DNA of 64,000 nucleotides from Bugulina stolonifera (Eukaryota > Bryozoa > Gymnolaemata > Cheilostomatida > Bugulidae). Each line of letters opens with the position of its first letter. The first letter of the stretch is position 1. The stretch lies in contig OW285189.1 of NCBI GenBank assembly GCA_935421135.1, forward strand, positions 6,717,072-6,781,071, given 5' to 3'. A model generated the notes under the pieces. That model was not told where the DNA came from. It saw nothing but the letters and a program-made list of their open reading frames with translations, and did not search any database. Shown in pieces: positions 51,201 to 63,076 of this stretch. The position numbers were made by a program, and so were the translations under genes.

Positions 51201-52131
51201 ATAATACATACATGTACATATACATGTGTGTGGGCATCCTACGGTGTATATTATGTAGGTCATATCCTATTATATATATTACTAATAGTATTAGAAGACT
51301 AGAGGATTATGTGGATATACATACTCAATGTATATTGTAGATTATACAAATGGTATACATGGTGTTGTGAACGTATCTGTGCCGTACCTACCAGTTAGAG
51401 CAGATATGTAACCTACAAGAAGTAAGTCTGGAGTATCATTGTAAGCTGTTACATCTATTATACCTTTTCTAATAGTATCAGACACTCTGGCACCTGTAAC
51501 AATCCATCATATACAGCTACAAGTAATACAGCAGCCAATAGTGGTATTTGTTACATACATCCCGATAAACAATACTGTTTGACTTGTTGTAACCAGAATG
51601 CACAGCTGAGAAAACCAGCCAATGTTGGTAATCAAACCATTTCTCAGTCAATCAACAAACCCACCTATTGCTTTAGAGTGCTCAGAACACAAAAGCGCAC
51701 AACTATGTCAGGGTAACTACACATTACTTTTGTCTTTCCGCAAACAACAGCACGTAGTTCTTTGTAAGTTACATGTGCATTTATTTACATGGATAGAAAA
51801 ATCGAAAAGACCTGACTTTGTACAACATTCACAGAACAGTTGAGATGTGTGATATGTCAGTGCTTACTGCACATGTAGAATATTTACCAATATAAATGTA
51901 TGTTATACTTATACCAGATATTAGTCCCCGTAGCTTACCCAACAGAACAGCTCCAACCAGCTCAAATATAGAACCCAGAATACAAGCCTGCCTCAATGTT
52001 AGCACCTTGGAGCCCACAGATGTGGCGAACGAGTTGGCTACATCATTAGCTCCAAGAGCCACTGCCAGTATGAATGAAATTATGAATGCTGTCACCACAA
52101 TCCATATTTGGTCATCTGGTACGGCCACCAT
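45264..52131 (-). CDS. SLC20A: Sodium-dependent phosphate transporter, SLC20 (PiT) family (11 exons, 560 aa)
   Basis: Plasma-membrane Na+/phosphate symporter. Exons 51915-52131, 51392-51493, 50800-50940, 50593-50678, 49993-50089, 49336-49455, 48571-48783, 47592-47641, 46894-47039, 45919-46104 and 45264-45588 join in frame. Both PiT signature repeats are present: [16 protein letters not shown] with [12 protein letters not shown] near the N-terminus, and [20 protein letters not shown] near the C-terminus. Also diagnostic are [20 protein letters not shown] and [20 protein letters not shown]. The central cytoplasmic loop (exons at 49336-47592) is short and Thr/Ser-rich compared with vertebrates, with a duplicated TSIAGETTT. 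After the last membrane helix a tail of about 30 residues, rich in Thr and Pro with NFT and NIT sequons, is unusual. I chose ATG 52131 because it matches the family start. An in-frame open extension reaches about 52276, and a possible upstream exon (52657-52730, donor GTAAGT) leaves the true N-terminus open. Confidence 0.93.
46195..46640 (+). pseudogene. Decayed LINE reverse-transcriptase tail in an SLC20 intron
   Basis: Broken plus-strand frames give [17 protein letters not shown], then [17 protein letters not shown], then [13 protein letters not shown] text. This order is typical of the region after the RT palm in RTE/BovB-like LINEs. Several stops and shifts show it is old. It lies in the intron between the exons at 46894-47039 and 45919-46104. 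Confidence 0.65.
48956..49325. mobile_element. Fold-back MITE, family B, copy 1, with an 18-bp array at one end
   Basis: Begins with four to five tandem copies of GACAGTTAAAAGGGTACT, then the element body, and ends AGAAATAACTGTCATTA, an inverted relative of the start. The body is itself roughly palindromic (CACATAAGCT... and ...AGCTCATGTG). A relative lies at 54201-54473. It is in an SLC20 intron. Confidence 0.7.
49505..49800. repeat. G-rich minisatellite in an SLC20 intron
   Basis: About 15 degenerate copies of GGGAGGGGGTCTAGA. Four or more closely spaced G-runs occur repeatedly on the plus strand, so G-quadruplex formation is plausible on the non-transcribed-template side. Function unknown. 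Confidence 0.88.
50083..50300. repeat. About 59-bp tandem repeat at an SLC20 exon edge
   Basis: Nearly four diverged units built on CAGATAGTAATAGCATGATA followed by AATAGAATGTGAT. The first unit contains the acceptor of the exon at 49993-50089. Confidence 0.8.
50420..50590. repeat. Degenerate GTAATATAGTAATATGGTGA repeat
   Basis: Irregular AT-rich copies in the next SLC20 intron, stopping at the donor of the exon at 50593-50678. Confidence 0.75.
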
Positions 52132-52276
52132 CTCTGAAACATAGACTGACACTACATTATAGGTATAGTCAGTGTTACTCCCAATCCCAGTAAAGGAGTT
52201 GATCGTCAAGACAGCACTTGGTTCATTATAGAGTGTTAGGCAAGTGTAGCCAATAGGATCAACTCCGATTCCTCAG

Positions 52277-53119
52277 AAGTAAAAGATTGATTGAGTGAAT
52301 TCATGGTATGTAGAAATGGAACTAATTACGATGACCATGTGACTTCAAGACATCACTCAAACAACCAAATATTGGTGTGTGCCTAGCAAATCCTTATGAT
52401 GCGAGTAAGATATCATTATCAAGTACAATAAATTTTAGAGGAAATAAGCATTGGAGGTTGAGCACTAGAATTTGGTACCAAAACTTCTTAGTTAGAGGTC
52501 AAATGACTGCAGTCTCTCTATTTAGCATTATATTACATACCATGTACTGGACAATTGTCCCAGTGCTATTTCATTGGTATATTTGAGTAATGCTAATAAA
52601 TTACATGCATTTGGAACAAACAATGAAATCTGTCATACACATGTACTTATACTTACCTCTGGTGGAGAGTTGATGCAGGAATCAGAGAGATGGGTGCAGG
52701 CAGGGTGGATACAGGAGTAAGGTCAACCTATATGTTACTGCATCAAATGAATGAATAGCCAATAGATTATTATAAGGTGGTAATAAATATTTTAACAGTC
52801 GGTGTAATAATTACAGTATAGATAACACCGCTCACCTTTCCTATCTCTGTGTACACGAGATAGCTTATCTTTTATGAACCACCTTTAACACATAGAACAT
52901 CTATCTATCATTCATACCTAGACAAATTACACGCACACACGCAGCAAGCACGTATAAACCAAACGTGTATCATTGACACCACAAATGTGCACACATGTAT
53001 CGCTATTTAGTTTCCGAGAATCTGTTCTCTCAGTATGAATTCCGTATAAGTGGGCAGCCTTAGAACAGCAGCAGAGGTCCACTGGGTGTCGGGCATGCAG
53101 AATAATAGGCTATTATATT
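52277..53119. other. 5' flank of SLC20
   Basis: Holds the possible upstream exon at 52657-52730 (minus strand, ends AGAG then GTAAGTAT). It has no in-frame ATG of its own, so it is most likely 5' untranslated if real. Nothing else seen. Confidence 0.4.
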
Positions 53120-53299
53120 AAGTAGTACCAGATGCATTTTTTAATTTTTATTCCTAAAATTTGATACCAGTCCTAGTATCATTATAGGGAAATAATTGGC
53201 AATCATAAATAAAACATAAAACTCTATTTCCCTGTGATGATACCAGGGCTGGTATCAAAATGTCAAGAATAAAAATAAAGGATATGAATCTCTACTACC
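53120..53299. mobile_element. Fold-back MITE, family A, copy 2
   Basis: A palindrome of about 180 bp. The left arm begins AGTAGTACCAGATGCATTTT and reaches GATACCAGTCCTAGTATCAT. The right arm is its inverted partner, with GATACCAGGGCTGGTATCAA near the centre. Confidence 0.82.
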
Positions 53300-54200
53300 T
53301 TACATCGTAAAGGTTCTTACCCACACTACCATCTTTTAATGATAGTACAACTTTAACTTTTATTCCGCTTTGCAGTGCTTAGCTATTAATACCCCTCTAT
53401 CTCAGGATGTAGATGAATTTTAGTGTTGTGGATAGAATGATGTTACCCCACCTAAGTTTTTGTAGCTGGATCCATAGAGTTACAATTTTGATATGAAAAG
53501 CATGTAACATTAAGACAATGTCAAAAATATCTTGGGTTGAATAGACAAATTATAAGAGTGGTAATGACAATTAGTATACTACTCAAAAAAAGCTCTGCTA
53601 TCACTATTATCACTACGATGTACACATATGCACTTATAATACCACATTCTGTGTATACGCATGTGCATGAGCACTCTTACAATACCACAGTCAGATGTAT
53701 GCTTGTGTGCAATTGTTACCAACTCACAAGCAAGTCATGTTTACTATAGCATAAATTAAATCTCTACATGTAAATTTAACTTTGTGTATTCTATCAATTA
53801 AGTGGTTTACAGAAGGAACTAGTTGGAAATATAAATAGTATAAATAAAATTAGTACAAGTACAATATTACTTATCGTAATTCAGTCAGTGAAGTCTGGTG
53901 AAATGGATGAATGTTGAATACAGATTATTCTTATCCCCAACTCGATACAATACTCCAAGCCCAACCTGCATTCAGTACTGCAATACTATCTATTCAAAAC
54001 GTGATTGAATTAATAGCCTGCATTCCATTGAGCTCCACATGATGTGTAGAAACATTTGACCCATAAATCTCTCCAAGCAAACTCTCTCATATCATGTAAT
54101 TAATACTGTATTATCTTTATGCAAAGTTACTACATATTGTAAGCTGAATATGCCCTGTCATCATAAGTTAATATATTTGTGTGTAAAATAAACGTAATAT
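53300..54200. other. Gene-free spacer
   Basis: AT-rich, nothing recognised. Confidence 0.4.
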
Positions 54201-54473
54201 GGTAAAAGGGTACTGACAGTTAATTTTTCAATCAAAATTTGTTCTCTGTACTCATTCTGAATCCCACAAGCTTTGAAGAAGTTAACCTGAACTTATTTAA
54301 CTATACTAGGTTAAAGTTAGCAAGTTTGAGCATTTTTGCGTGTCATTTGGGTATTAATTCACAAAATTGCTAACTTTTACCTAATGCAGTCAAATACACA
54401 AAAGCTTATGTGATTCTGAATGAGCATAAAAAACTGACTTTGATAGTACAAGAAAAAATAAGTGTCAGTACCA
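54201..54473. mobile_element. Fold-back MITE, family B, copy 2
   Basis: Starts GGTAAAAGGGTACTGACAGT and ends AATAAGTGTCAGTACCAC, inverted to each other. Inner arms carry CTCATTCTGAATCCCACAAG and an inverted match through GTGATTCTGAATGAG. The body is nearly one long palindrome and matches the copy at 48956-49325. Confidence 0.8.
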
Positions 54474-55225
54474 CTACTTGGCTATTAAAGAATGGAGATT
54501 ATAACCCTGCTGTTTTAATTTCAATGTTGTTATTCCATGGTTAGTTCGACGATGACTACCATGTTTATTGCACAAAGTCAGAAGTCATGCCTTGAAAGAC
54601 CAGCCTATAAAAACTGGAATATTAAACCCAGCACACAGAGAGTTTGCATATGGGTTGTCATTGTAAACATCGGAAACAATTAACTTTAAAATTATTCTAA
54701 GTCTACTGCAACACTACAGGCTGTAGAAGCTACCACAATTTTACGTACATCCAGTATTCACATACTAGAAGCTTACAGATCTGTACGACAGTAGGAACAT
54801 ACAGAAATGATATACATGAGTATTATTCTCTTATCAAGTCTAGATGTATGTCAGTAAGAAAAGTGTTTTAGGCAGCAGTGCATCAGATCATTATCAAAGC
54901 TGCATAGGAAGCATCCACTGTTGCACCATATGCAGTACAATTCAACTCTGTGTCACCCATCATGTAACGATTTTAATTATTGTAACACATGTATTTATTA
55001 TTATTAGTCCAGTTTATATTGGAATATTTGTTCACGAATTTGTATTTTCGTCAGCAAATGACACCTACTACATGTAGCATATATATGAACAGCATAATTA
55101 TAATATTAGAATACTGTCGCTATCATAGCAGGTGCCCATGACTTGAGACACGGGACACTATAACAGTGGTATGAATAAGGTCTCCCTAATCTTGTACAAT
55201 ATATAACATTATCAAAAGTGGTCTA
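54474..55225. other. Intergenic, 3' flank of SGTA
   Basis: No gene or clear signal seen. Confidence 0.4.
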
Positions 55226-58200
55226 CTAACTACCAGTGTCATTATTACCCCCTCCACCACTACTAGAGGGTGGGTCATCGTTATTCATACCACCTTGGAA
55301 CTGTGTCCTCAGCTGGTCCACTAGCTCTGGGTTAGTCCTCTGCATCTGTTCAGCTATCTGGTGTCCTGCCCTCAGCAGGTTATCCATACCTCCACCTCCT
55401 CCCATTGAGGGAGGGGCACCTGTTCCATCTGCACTTTGCTGCATGCCACCCATTATATTACCCATCCTAAGAGAAAGTAGAATATTCAGGGTACTACACT
55501 ATACTATTACATGTATACCATACCACACCATACTCTAACAAAAAAGGTTATATACTCTGTTAACAAGGTGACATACTCTACTAACAAGGTGACATACTCT
55601 ACTAACAAGGTGACATACTCACATCTGTTGCATAGCTGGATTGTTCATCATTTCTGCTGCCATGTTCATCATAGCTGGATTGTTTAGAAGTTGACTCATA
55701 TCTGGCATACCACCAGCACCGCCTAGAAGAGCACCAAGTCCACCTGGTAATCCACCAACAGCTGCAGAACCGTGTATATACAATTATGTAGATGCATTGA
55801 TACAACACAAGGTTCTCATTGATACGACACAATACAATACAAATACCATACATGAAGAAATGCAACAGATTAACTAGATTCTTGGCAAAAATAATAAATT
55901 AGACCAACACCAATTTAAAATCACACATGAACATTATACATATAGACAGTTTTCCCAGCATGTTTACCAGGCAAAAATTAGGAATTGTCTTCTTTTACAT
56001 GAGATATTCCTCAGGTTGTCCTAAGTCTTCAATAGACAAAGCGTAGACAAAGATCTGATGGGAGAAAGATAGATTTGAAAAGCTTATAATAATTTAGCCC
56101 TAGTCAAGACATTTCTGCATATTTTTGTAACATAGAATAGGACTTATAGCTTCATTTGCCCAGAAAGCACCTCGGGGGGGGGGGGGAAGGCACAGGTAGA
56201 AATGAAGTGCCATAATTAATGGCAGTAGATGGAGTTACTATCATTGGATGAACAACAATCAGCTCAACTAACTAATAAAATGCAGTGGGTAAATATTATT
56301 TACATGTACATGTACATGTATTTCTTTGCTTCAGTTTGCTATTGTTATCTACCAGTGCCTTCCATTACAGCTTGACTCAATGATGCCATCAGGTGATGTA
56401 CCCACATTATATAACATCTATTGCAACACATGATCATGATAATGCAATATAGGCATGTACTTAGTTGTGGTGAGGTATGTGGTGTAGTGAGTACATATTG
56501 TAAAACAATTATAAGGTACCCAGAGGTTATATAAATAATTGAGGTCAGCAATTAACTTGCTAGGAACTTTTATTTCTACTAGTAACTCCCATGACAGCTG
56601 CACTTAATGGTGCCATCAGGTAACACGTCTATTCTATTGCTATGTATAATGTACATGTATACTAGTATGTATAATATAGTTGCCTGGTACACATACTAGA
56701 TAAACTGTCTATTAGTACATTTGCACAAGCATGGGCCTATCACAGCACCAGATATATTTCCATACAAAGTACCTGGATTGGCACCCCTAGCTCTGGCTTT
56801 CTCCTCGGCAATCTCTAGGTTGGTTTTAAAGTTTTGATTAGAAGGATCGAGCTGCATAGCTATCTTATAACTCTCAATAGCCTCTGTGTGTCTGTCCAAT
56901 CCTGACAGGGCCAACCTGAACAAAATATGAGATATGAAATGGATATAATATAGTGGAGCCCCAAGGTGCAGAAATGTATTTGTCATGAGGCAGACATACT
57001 CACCCCTTCCTTCCATATGCTTTGCTGTAGTTAGGATCTATAGCTATAGCCTCATCACAATCATCCACAGCCTCCTCAAACTTCCCTAATTTGTTGTAAG
57101 CAGCCGCCCTATAAAATGTACACATGCATGGATTTAGTGGTGCAGGTACGGTATAATGGAGATGATGTAGGCTACACAGAATATTGTTTAATATCAGACA
57201 GTTCTCCTGTTGATATTAGAAGAGGAAAATAGAGCAATGTAACAAGTACCTATTGCTGTAGTATACTGCATTTGTGTTGTCTATGTTTATTGCACGTGTG
57301 TACGAAGCTACAGCATCGTCAAACTTCTCTGCATTCACATTATCATTCCCTTCCTTCTTTAACCTCTCAGCCTCTTCTTTCATCTCCGCTGTCACCTGTT
57401 TCTTTACCTTGACTTTGGATATCTAGAACAGACAGACAATCAGCCTTTATAGTCTGAGTCACGTTCCACAGGAGACCTCCTCTCCAAGTGGCTTAGAGAT
57501 AAAGACGAACACATTTACATGTACGACATACATACTAGGCTACATCACAGCAACCTAAACAGTACAGACACCTCATACTCTAACTTGACTACTGCTACCC
57601 ATGTGTGACCTCATATTACTCGGCTAAGTAACAAATTTAAAAAAAGATGCAACAATAAGCGAATGGAAACACTGATTTCCTACATCCGATACAACAGGAT
57701 GAGTATCATAAAATTACACTCATTCTTGGCCACTCAATGTAGTTATTGTAAATATAAGGTAACTAGATTCGTTAGTCATTTCAGTTTAAAACACCTCATG
57801 AACAAAAAGTGCTAGTAACGCGGCAATTACTTGTAATGTGAAGTTGTCTTCTCTCAATACAACAAATGAGGAGAGAACAATTTCTTATTAAGATCAGTAT
57901 CTTCTGCCTGTTCATGATCAGGATGGTGAACAGTATTTCAGCCAAACATGTATATCATGCAAAAATTTATATATAAAATATAAACAGATCATTTTACATT
58001 TACATATGAACTTATCCACACCTACAACATTATAATTATTGTCTATGCAATATAACTACTGGTACCAGATAGTACAAGTAATTGAAGAAGCATTTGCATA
58101 TCCAACTACAACATTCAGCCAACCCACTGTAATACTATACACTGCCTGATCTAGCTAGTAGATTGGCCAGCGAGCAGTAGTATATATCTATAGCAGGTAG

Positions 58201-58660
58201 TGCTTACCACATCTATGAGGCTGCTCTCCAGTTCTAATTCAGGTCTGGTATCACACTGCAGACTGTATGCTGTCTCTAGGCATTGCTTGGCAACTAGAAA
58301 ATTTGTGGACATGTATATAATATATCACCATGTAGGCCTACATGTAAGTGTGTCACCAATACACGTACATGTACACATATCACACGACAGTCACGCTACA
58401 CACATATAACATCACAAGAATATGACATTACACATATATGACATCACACGTATATAACATCACACATATATGACATCACACGGACATGTATATAACACTA
58501 CTGATATATGAAATCACACGCTTACAACACGAGTCACTCCAAGACGACATGACGACCCACCTTCTATGCTTTCCTTTGCTTCTTCAGTTGTATCAGTAGA
58601 GTTGGCCTCATTAGCCAGAAACTTGATAATAGCATAGACCAGTTTGTCTCTATCTGACAT
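55226..58660 (-). CDS. SGTA: Small glutamine-rich TPR co-chaperone SGTA (7 exons, 328 aa)
   Basis: Cytosolic co-chaperone that hands tail-anchored membrane proteins to the GET/TRC40 or BAG6 machinery and binds Hsp70/Hsp90. Exons 58561-58660, 58208-58293, 57250-57422, 57004-57108, 56773-56915, 55623-55761 and 55226-55466 join in frame to 328 residues (human SGTA is 313). The N-terminal dimerisation domain starts [20 protein letters not shown] and includes AKQCLETAY. Three TPR units follow: [20 protein letters not shown] with [14 protein letters not shown], then [20 protein letters not shown], then [20 protein letters not shown]. The C-terminal region has a Gly/Met-rich stretch with [20 protein letters not shown] and ends in a Gly/Asn/Ser tail. 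Glutamines are fewer than in vertebrates. The start codon is the only ATG upstream of the conserved domain. Confidence 0.95.
55548..55622. repeat. 20-bp tandem repeat abutting an SGTA exon
   Basis: About three copies of AACAAGGTGACATACTCTAC. The last one supplies the splice donor of the exon at 55623-55761 (minus strand GTGAGTATG). Confidence 0.8.
58385..58530. repeat. ATGACATCACACATAT repeat in an SGTA intron
   Basis: Imperfect copies of ATATATGACATCACAC. Each carries TGACATCA, close to a CRE/AP-1 core. The array is about 30 bp from the first exon. Confidence 0.7.
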
Positions 58661-58863
58661 TGTCACCTAGTTTGTAAGGCTGTAGAATTGATGGTCACTG
58701 AGCACGTGCAGCTTTGGATTCCCCAAACTGTTTCTATGTGTAGTAAAACAATAAGAGTTGTAACTGTGCTGTAATAAATACATGTATCATATGCTTATCC
58801 GGGATTGGTTTAAAAGTATTTAACATAACGGAAAATGTTGGTGTGAGCGAGTATTTTAATGAT

Positions 58864-59027
58864 AAATAATAAGACCAGATGCATTTTTATATTTTTATTG
58901 ACTCCTTATATTTAGATGTATATCCATACATCATCATCAGAGGAATGATGGTGATGGTGATGTATGGTTGTACATCGAAATATAAGGAGTCAATAAAAAT
59001 ATTAAAATGTGTCTCGTCTTATTATTC
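58864..59027. mobile_element. Fold-back MITE, family A, copy 3
   Basis: An almost complete palindrome with the strongest arms of the family. AGACCAGATGCATTTTTATA on the left pairs with the inverse of the right end, and TTTTTATTGACTCCTTATAT is exact in both arms. It lies about 200 bp upstream of the SGTA start codon. Confidence 0.88.
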
Positions 59028-59878
59028 ATCATTTAACATAACCCAGTTCTGGCATGTCTCCTTCCTTTCCATGTAGACCTTCGGATCTAAGCTTATGATA
59101 GTCAAGTACAGAGTTGAATCATGCAGCCAAAAAACGCAACCACTGAGAACTAACACAAAACAATAGCAGCTTGCATGATATAGAATCAGTATCAAAAAAT
59201 TATACATTTATTGACAGACTGTTAGCACACGGAAGGACATCTGGTGCTGTATGTCATACATGTTTTTATAGTTAACTTGTGGTTTTGTGAACTAATAGGC
59301 TTATATATAAGCAGCTGGTTTGTAATCGAGTAGTTGGTTAAGAATAAATCGCTGAATGATCAACAGCTCTCTCGCTCTTCTATTGGATCAAGGTTAAGAC
59401 TATCACCAGCCTGGAGAACCAATAGGATCGTCTAGCGGTCTACACCTATACCATATACCTATACCTATATATACCTATACCAGGGTGTAGAGAGGAACTA
59501 GGGATGTAACAATAACATCTGATTGGATTAAGATTGAATTACATTGTCTGTGATTGCATTTGATCTTCAAACTTGCAATGAACATTTACATAACATTCGA
59601 GGAATCAATGAAACGAATAATTATTCAACTATAATACTAATGCTATTAAACTTATTATGAATAATGATTATCATACTAGAATATTTTTATAAACTCTACA
59701 ATAACAATAACAACAATATAAATGTTAATAATTTATATATTATATGTACATTACTAACATTTATATTTAAATAATGTTACCAATATTTAATATATATATT
59801 TTTACATAACAATACACAGTACGAGAATAGGCAATCCATATTTTTATTTGATAAACAAATTTAAAAATAACTATTATT
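59028..59878. other. Gene-free region upstream of SGTA and the LINE fragment
   Basis: Increasingly AT-rich; nothing recognised. Confidence 0.4.
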
Positions 59879-60487
59879 TTATGTGTTGATTTTTCTCAGC
59901 TCTTCAGCTGGTTGGATATCCAGCACTCTCCTTAAAATCCTCGCAGATCCTAACAGGGCAGAAAATTGTGCTCTCTCTATTTCCTTACTTCCTATATCTA
60001 GTTTCGACAATGCCTCTTCTAAATTTGCTACTGCTCCCAGAGCTCCAACTACGACAGGAACAACGTCCTCGGAAGTCTTCCACAGTTTCCAGATCTCTTT
60101 CGCAAGGTCTTTATACTTTTCCCACTTTTCTTTTTCTTTCTCTCCAACTCTGTCATCACCAGGCACTGCAATATCTATCATCCACACATGATCCATTTCT
60201 TTATCAACTACCACTATGTCCGGCCTTCTTGCTTCTATCACATGGTCCGTCTGTATTGTAAAACCCCAGAGCATTTTGGCTTTGCTGTTTTCTATTACTT
60301 TCTCTGCCACATGATCATACCAGTTCTTCTTATGTGCCAGTTCAAAGTTTCTACGTATATTCCAGTGTATGTTTTGTGCAACCTTGTCATGTCTTTTACG
60401 ATACTCGCACTGGGCGAGCTTACTGCACTCACTGAGAATGTGGAATAATGTTTCATCTCTATTCTTATTATTATTGATAGTATGCAC
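59879..60487 (-). mobile_element. LINE C-terminal fragment with endonuclease-like domain
   Basis: An uninterrupted minus-strand frame of 202 codons. Order: HILSECSKLAQCEYRKRHD (a Cys/His knuckle-like segment), then ARRPDIVVVDKEMDHVWMID, then IAVPGDDRV, a Lys/Glu-rich helix, VVGALGAVANLEE and LLGSARILRRVLDIQ. The PD...D...P arrangement is the tail seen in many non-LTR retrotransposon polyproteins with a restriction-like or related C-terminal domain. The RT itself is missing, so this is a truncated copy. A second, shorter stretch of the same tail lies at about 60530-60610. Confidence 0.75.
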
Positions 60488-60529
60488 AGCATGTTGTTAA
60501 GCTGGTTTAAGTTTCTTTGGGTCTCGGGT

Positions 60530-60612
60530 TAAAACAACTAACCTGGGAGATCCAGAACTTTTCTTAGTATTCTGACCGATCCCAAAAGTGCAGCAAATTG
60601 CACCTTTGGGAT
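60530..60612 (-). pseudogene. Second copy of the LINE tail, short
   Basis: Minus-strand translation VQFAALLGSVRILRKVLDLP matches the end of the neighbouring fragment (AQFSALLGSARILRRVLDIQ) with substitutions. It is a separate, older or related insertion lying directly upstream. Confidence 0.6.
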
Positions 60613-61133
60613 TCAATTATTATTATTATTATTATTGTTATTATTATTATTATAATTATTCATATTGTCATATTTTTATAACAATAATTATAATAATAAT
60701 ACCACTAACTTTCCTTACTAATAATTTAATTAATTATTATAATTATTCATAAGATAATTATTAATTATGCTAAATTTTAAATTATATAATTATATTATGT
60801 TTATGTTATAATAAAAGATAATTATATTATTATATTATTAACATTTTATATACAAAATAATAATAACTTAATAGCTGTTATTACAATTAATAATTATAAC
60901 ATAATTTTTAATTTTAATTTATTTATAAATTTTAATTTAAATTAATATCAATTTAATAAAATAAAAATTAAAAATATAGTTTTGAGTTTAAAATAGTTTG
61001 AATTTCATTTGATGTGATACCATATTCATCATGATCATGATTATTTTAGATTATTATAGATAAGAAAAGCTACAAGAGTCAAATAAATTATCTTACAATA
61101 ATTCAGTCAATGTGATTCTCGGTGGGATTGGGG
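60613..61133. other. Extremely AT-rich spacer
   Basis: Mostly ATT/TAA words with few G or C. No gene seen. Confidence 0.7.
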
Positions 61134-61842
61134 TATGTCCCCTAGACCCTATTTAATAAATATCTTTCTGGATCCTATGCTGAAGTCTTTTCCTATCTTT
61201 CTCATTGACGTAGTGTGCAATCTCTTTATTCTTTCTTTCCGGTCACCCTTTCAGCTCTCAATCTTTCTACGCTGACACATATCTCTAATCTACTGCCACT
61301 ATGTACATATTGTTGATAATTACTATATGCTTATTATAATATTGGCTCTGATCAGTAACAAATAATTATGCTGATCCCTGACTTTTTTTTTTTTTTTTTT
61401 TTGTATCACTATATATGTATGTGTATATATTACCTTTTTGCATTAATATAGCACCCATCTCGCTATTCTGCCCTTTTCTTTCTCCTATTATTGTATACAC
61501 ATTTGGTCATTATACATGTACACTAATGTAGCACCAATCCTGTCTCTCCTTTTTACCTAAACACCTATAATCTGCTATCACTTGTACATATTTTGAATAC
61601 TTGTTATCTATCTGTTATTAAATCACATTATACTATATTATTGGCTCTTGTCATAAGCAATGATATTTGCCTCCTTTTTTGTTTTTTTTGTTCTCTTTGT
61701 TTATTTATTTATTCTCTCCTATGAGTTGTATATAATACATATATATTTTTTTGTGGTCAACAAGTTACCTTTAACAAAATAATGTTATCTGTAAACTTTT
61801 AGAAAACCCAATAAATGTAAATGTAAATGTAAATGTAAATGT
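61134..61842 (+). mobile_element. Severely truncated LINE: 3' UTR only
   Basis: Begins ATGTCCCCTAGACCCTATTT and matches about 11344-12030 almost base for base, including a long T run. It ends in a longer tail of (AAATGT)n repeats. Such tails are typical 3' ends of some LINE families. Confidence 0.9.
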
Positions 61843-62894
61843 ATTTTTTATTTTTAATTCGTCTTCATTCAATCATCCAACAATTTTTCATGTGATGGGT
61901 CGATTCTGGCCTTCTATAGGCAAGAACATTCAGTCATTTGTCTCAATATGATTGGACAATTACTCTGACATTGAAACTACACGATGATGCATTCGGAATC
62001 ATCCTACCCTGAAACAACAAATGCATCAGAGAAAGCAATTCCTACATAGGTATAAAATTCGCTAAACAAAAATAATAATAATACATGTATACATAATAGT
62101 AACCATATAATAGTATCATTTGCTATTTAGAGGCACAGGCTCTAATAGCACCAATATACATGTAGATGTATTGTATAAAATAAAACTATAACTGATGCTG
62201 TTAACTAAGTTAAGTTAATTTGTACCAGACATGCTGTTTCTATAGAAGACAGTTAGTTGTACTAGTCTTGTTTACAACATCAATTACGATTATGAATTCT
62301 CAATGTCTTCCTAAGATCAATATGGAAACAGCAGACAAATACACAGTAAGTATAGCAGGAAAAGTTACATCACAAGCTGTGTAGCCATCCGGTGTATGAA
62401 CAGTAAACAAGTTTTAACCTTAGTTAGATAAGCAATATAAAACAAATGCATCCAGATAGGGTTACTATGTACAATGCTATATCAGTATTAACACTATAAT
62501 ATTTTATACACGCTGTAAAAGGTTGAGGCTATCACAACTGGATGAAATATTATGGCACTAGGTCAAATGGTAGTAGGAAAGATGAACTATTGGTATAACA
62601 TACGAGTGGTATTTGTATTATACTTGTATGTAGTGTGGTACAGTACTGTAGGTATGTATTGCTTAGCTCTATATATTCTACAACACAATGTAATTAAATG
62701 CATAAGAATTATATTGTAAATCTACATAACTGTATTATAATATGGTGTAGCAGATAGTTTACAGGTACGTACATGTTATGACTTAGATCTCTTGACTCAC
62801 AAACTGGTGGCAGGACATTGTCCTTCTTGGTAGTTCTTCACTGCCTAATGTACTATTATGTACAATGTAGATAATGAGGACATTATCTGTTGAC

Positions 62895-62921
62895 AGCGGC
62901 CGTGCTGTTCACACGGCCGCT
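62895..62921. repeat. 10-bp perfect GC-rich hairpin
   Basis: AGCGGCCGTG and CACGGCCGCT flank a 7-nt loop. It stands out in AT-rich surroundings. Confidence 0.8.
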
Positions 62922-62950
62922 CATCACTACACAGATCAGCGACCAAAATG

Positions 62951-63076
62951 TAAGCTAACCACAATAGTAGGGTAGAGTGGAGCACTTTTTTAAGTGACAG
63001 TGTTCAACTAGTTAAACTAGCAGCTGTCGCTCACAGCAGTATGCTACTCAATCTGTCTATTGTGGGTTAGCTTGCA
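62951..63076. repeat. Imperfect inverted repeat, about 125 bp
   Basis: GTAAGCTAACCACAATAG at the left pairs with CTATTGTGGGTTAGCTTGC at the right, and the match continues inward more loosely to CTAGTTAAACTAG at the centre. Probably a small fold-back element. Confidence 0.7.
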
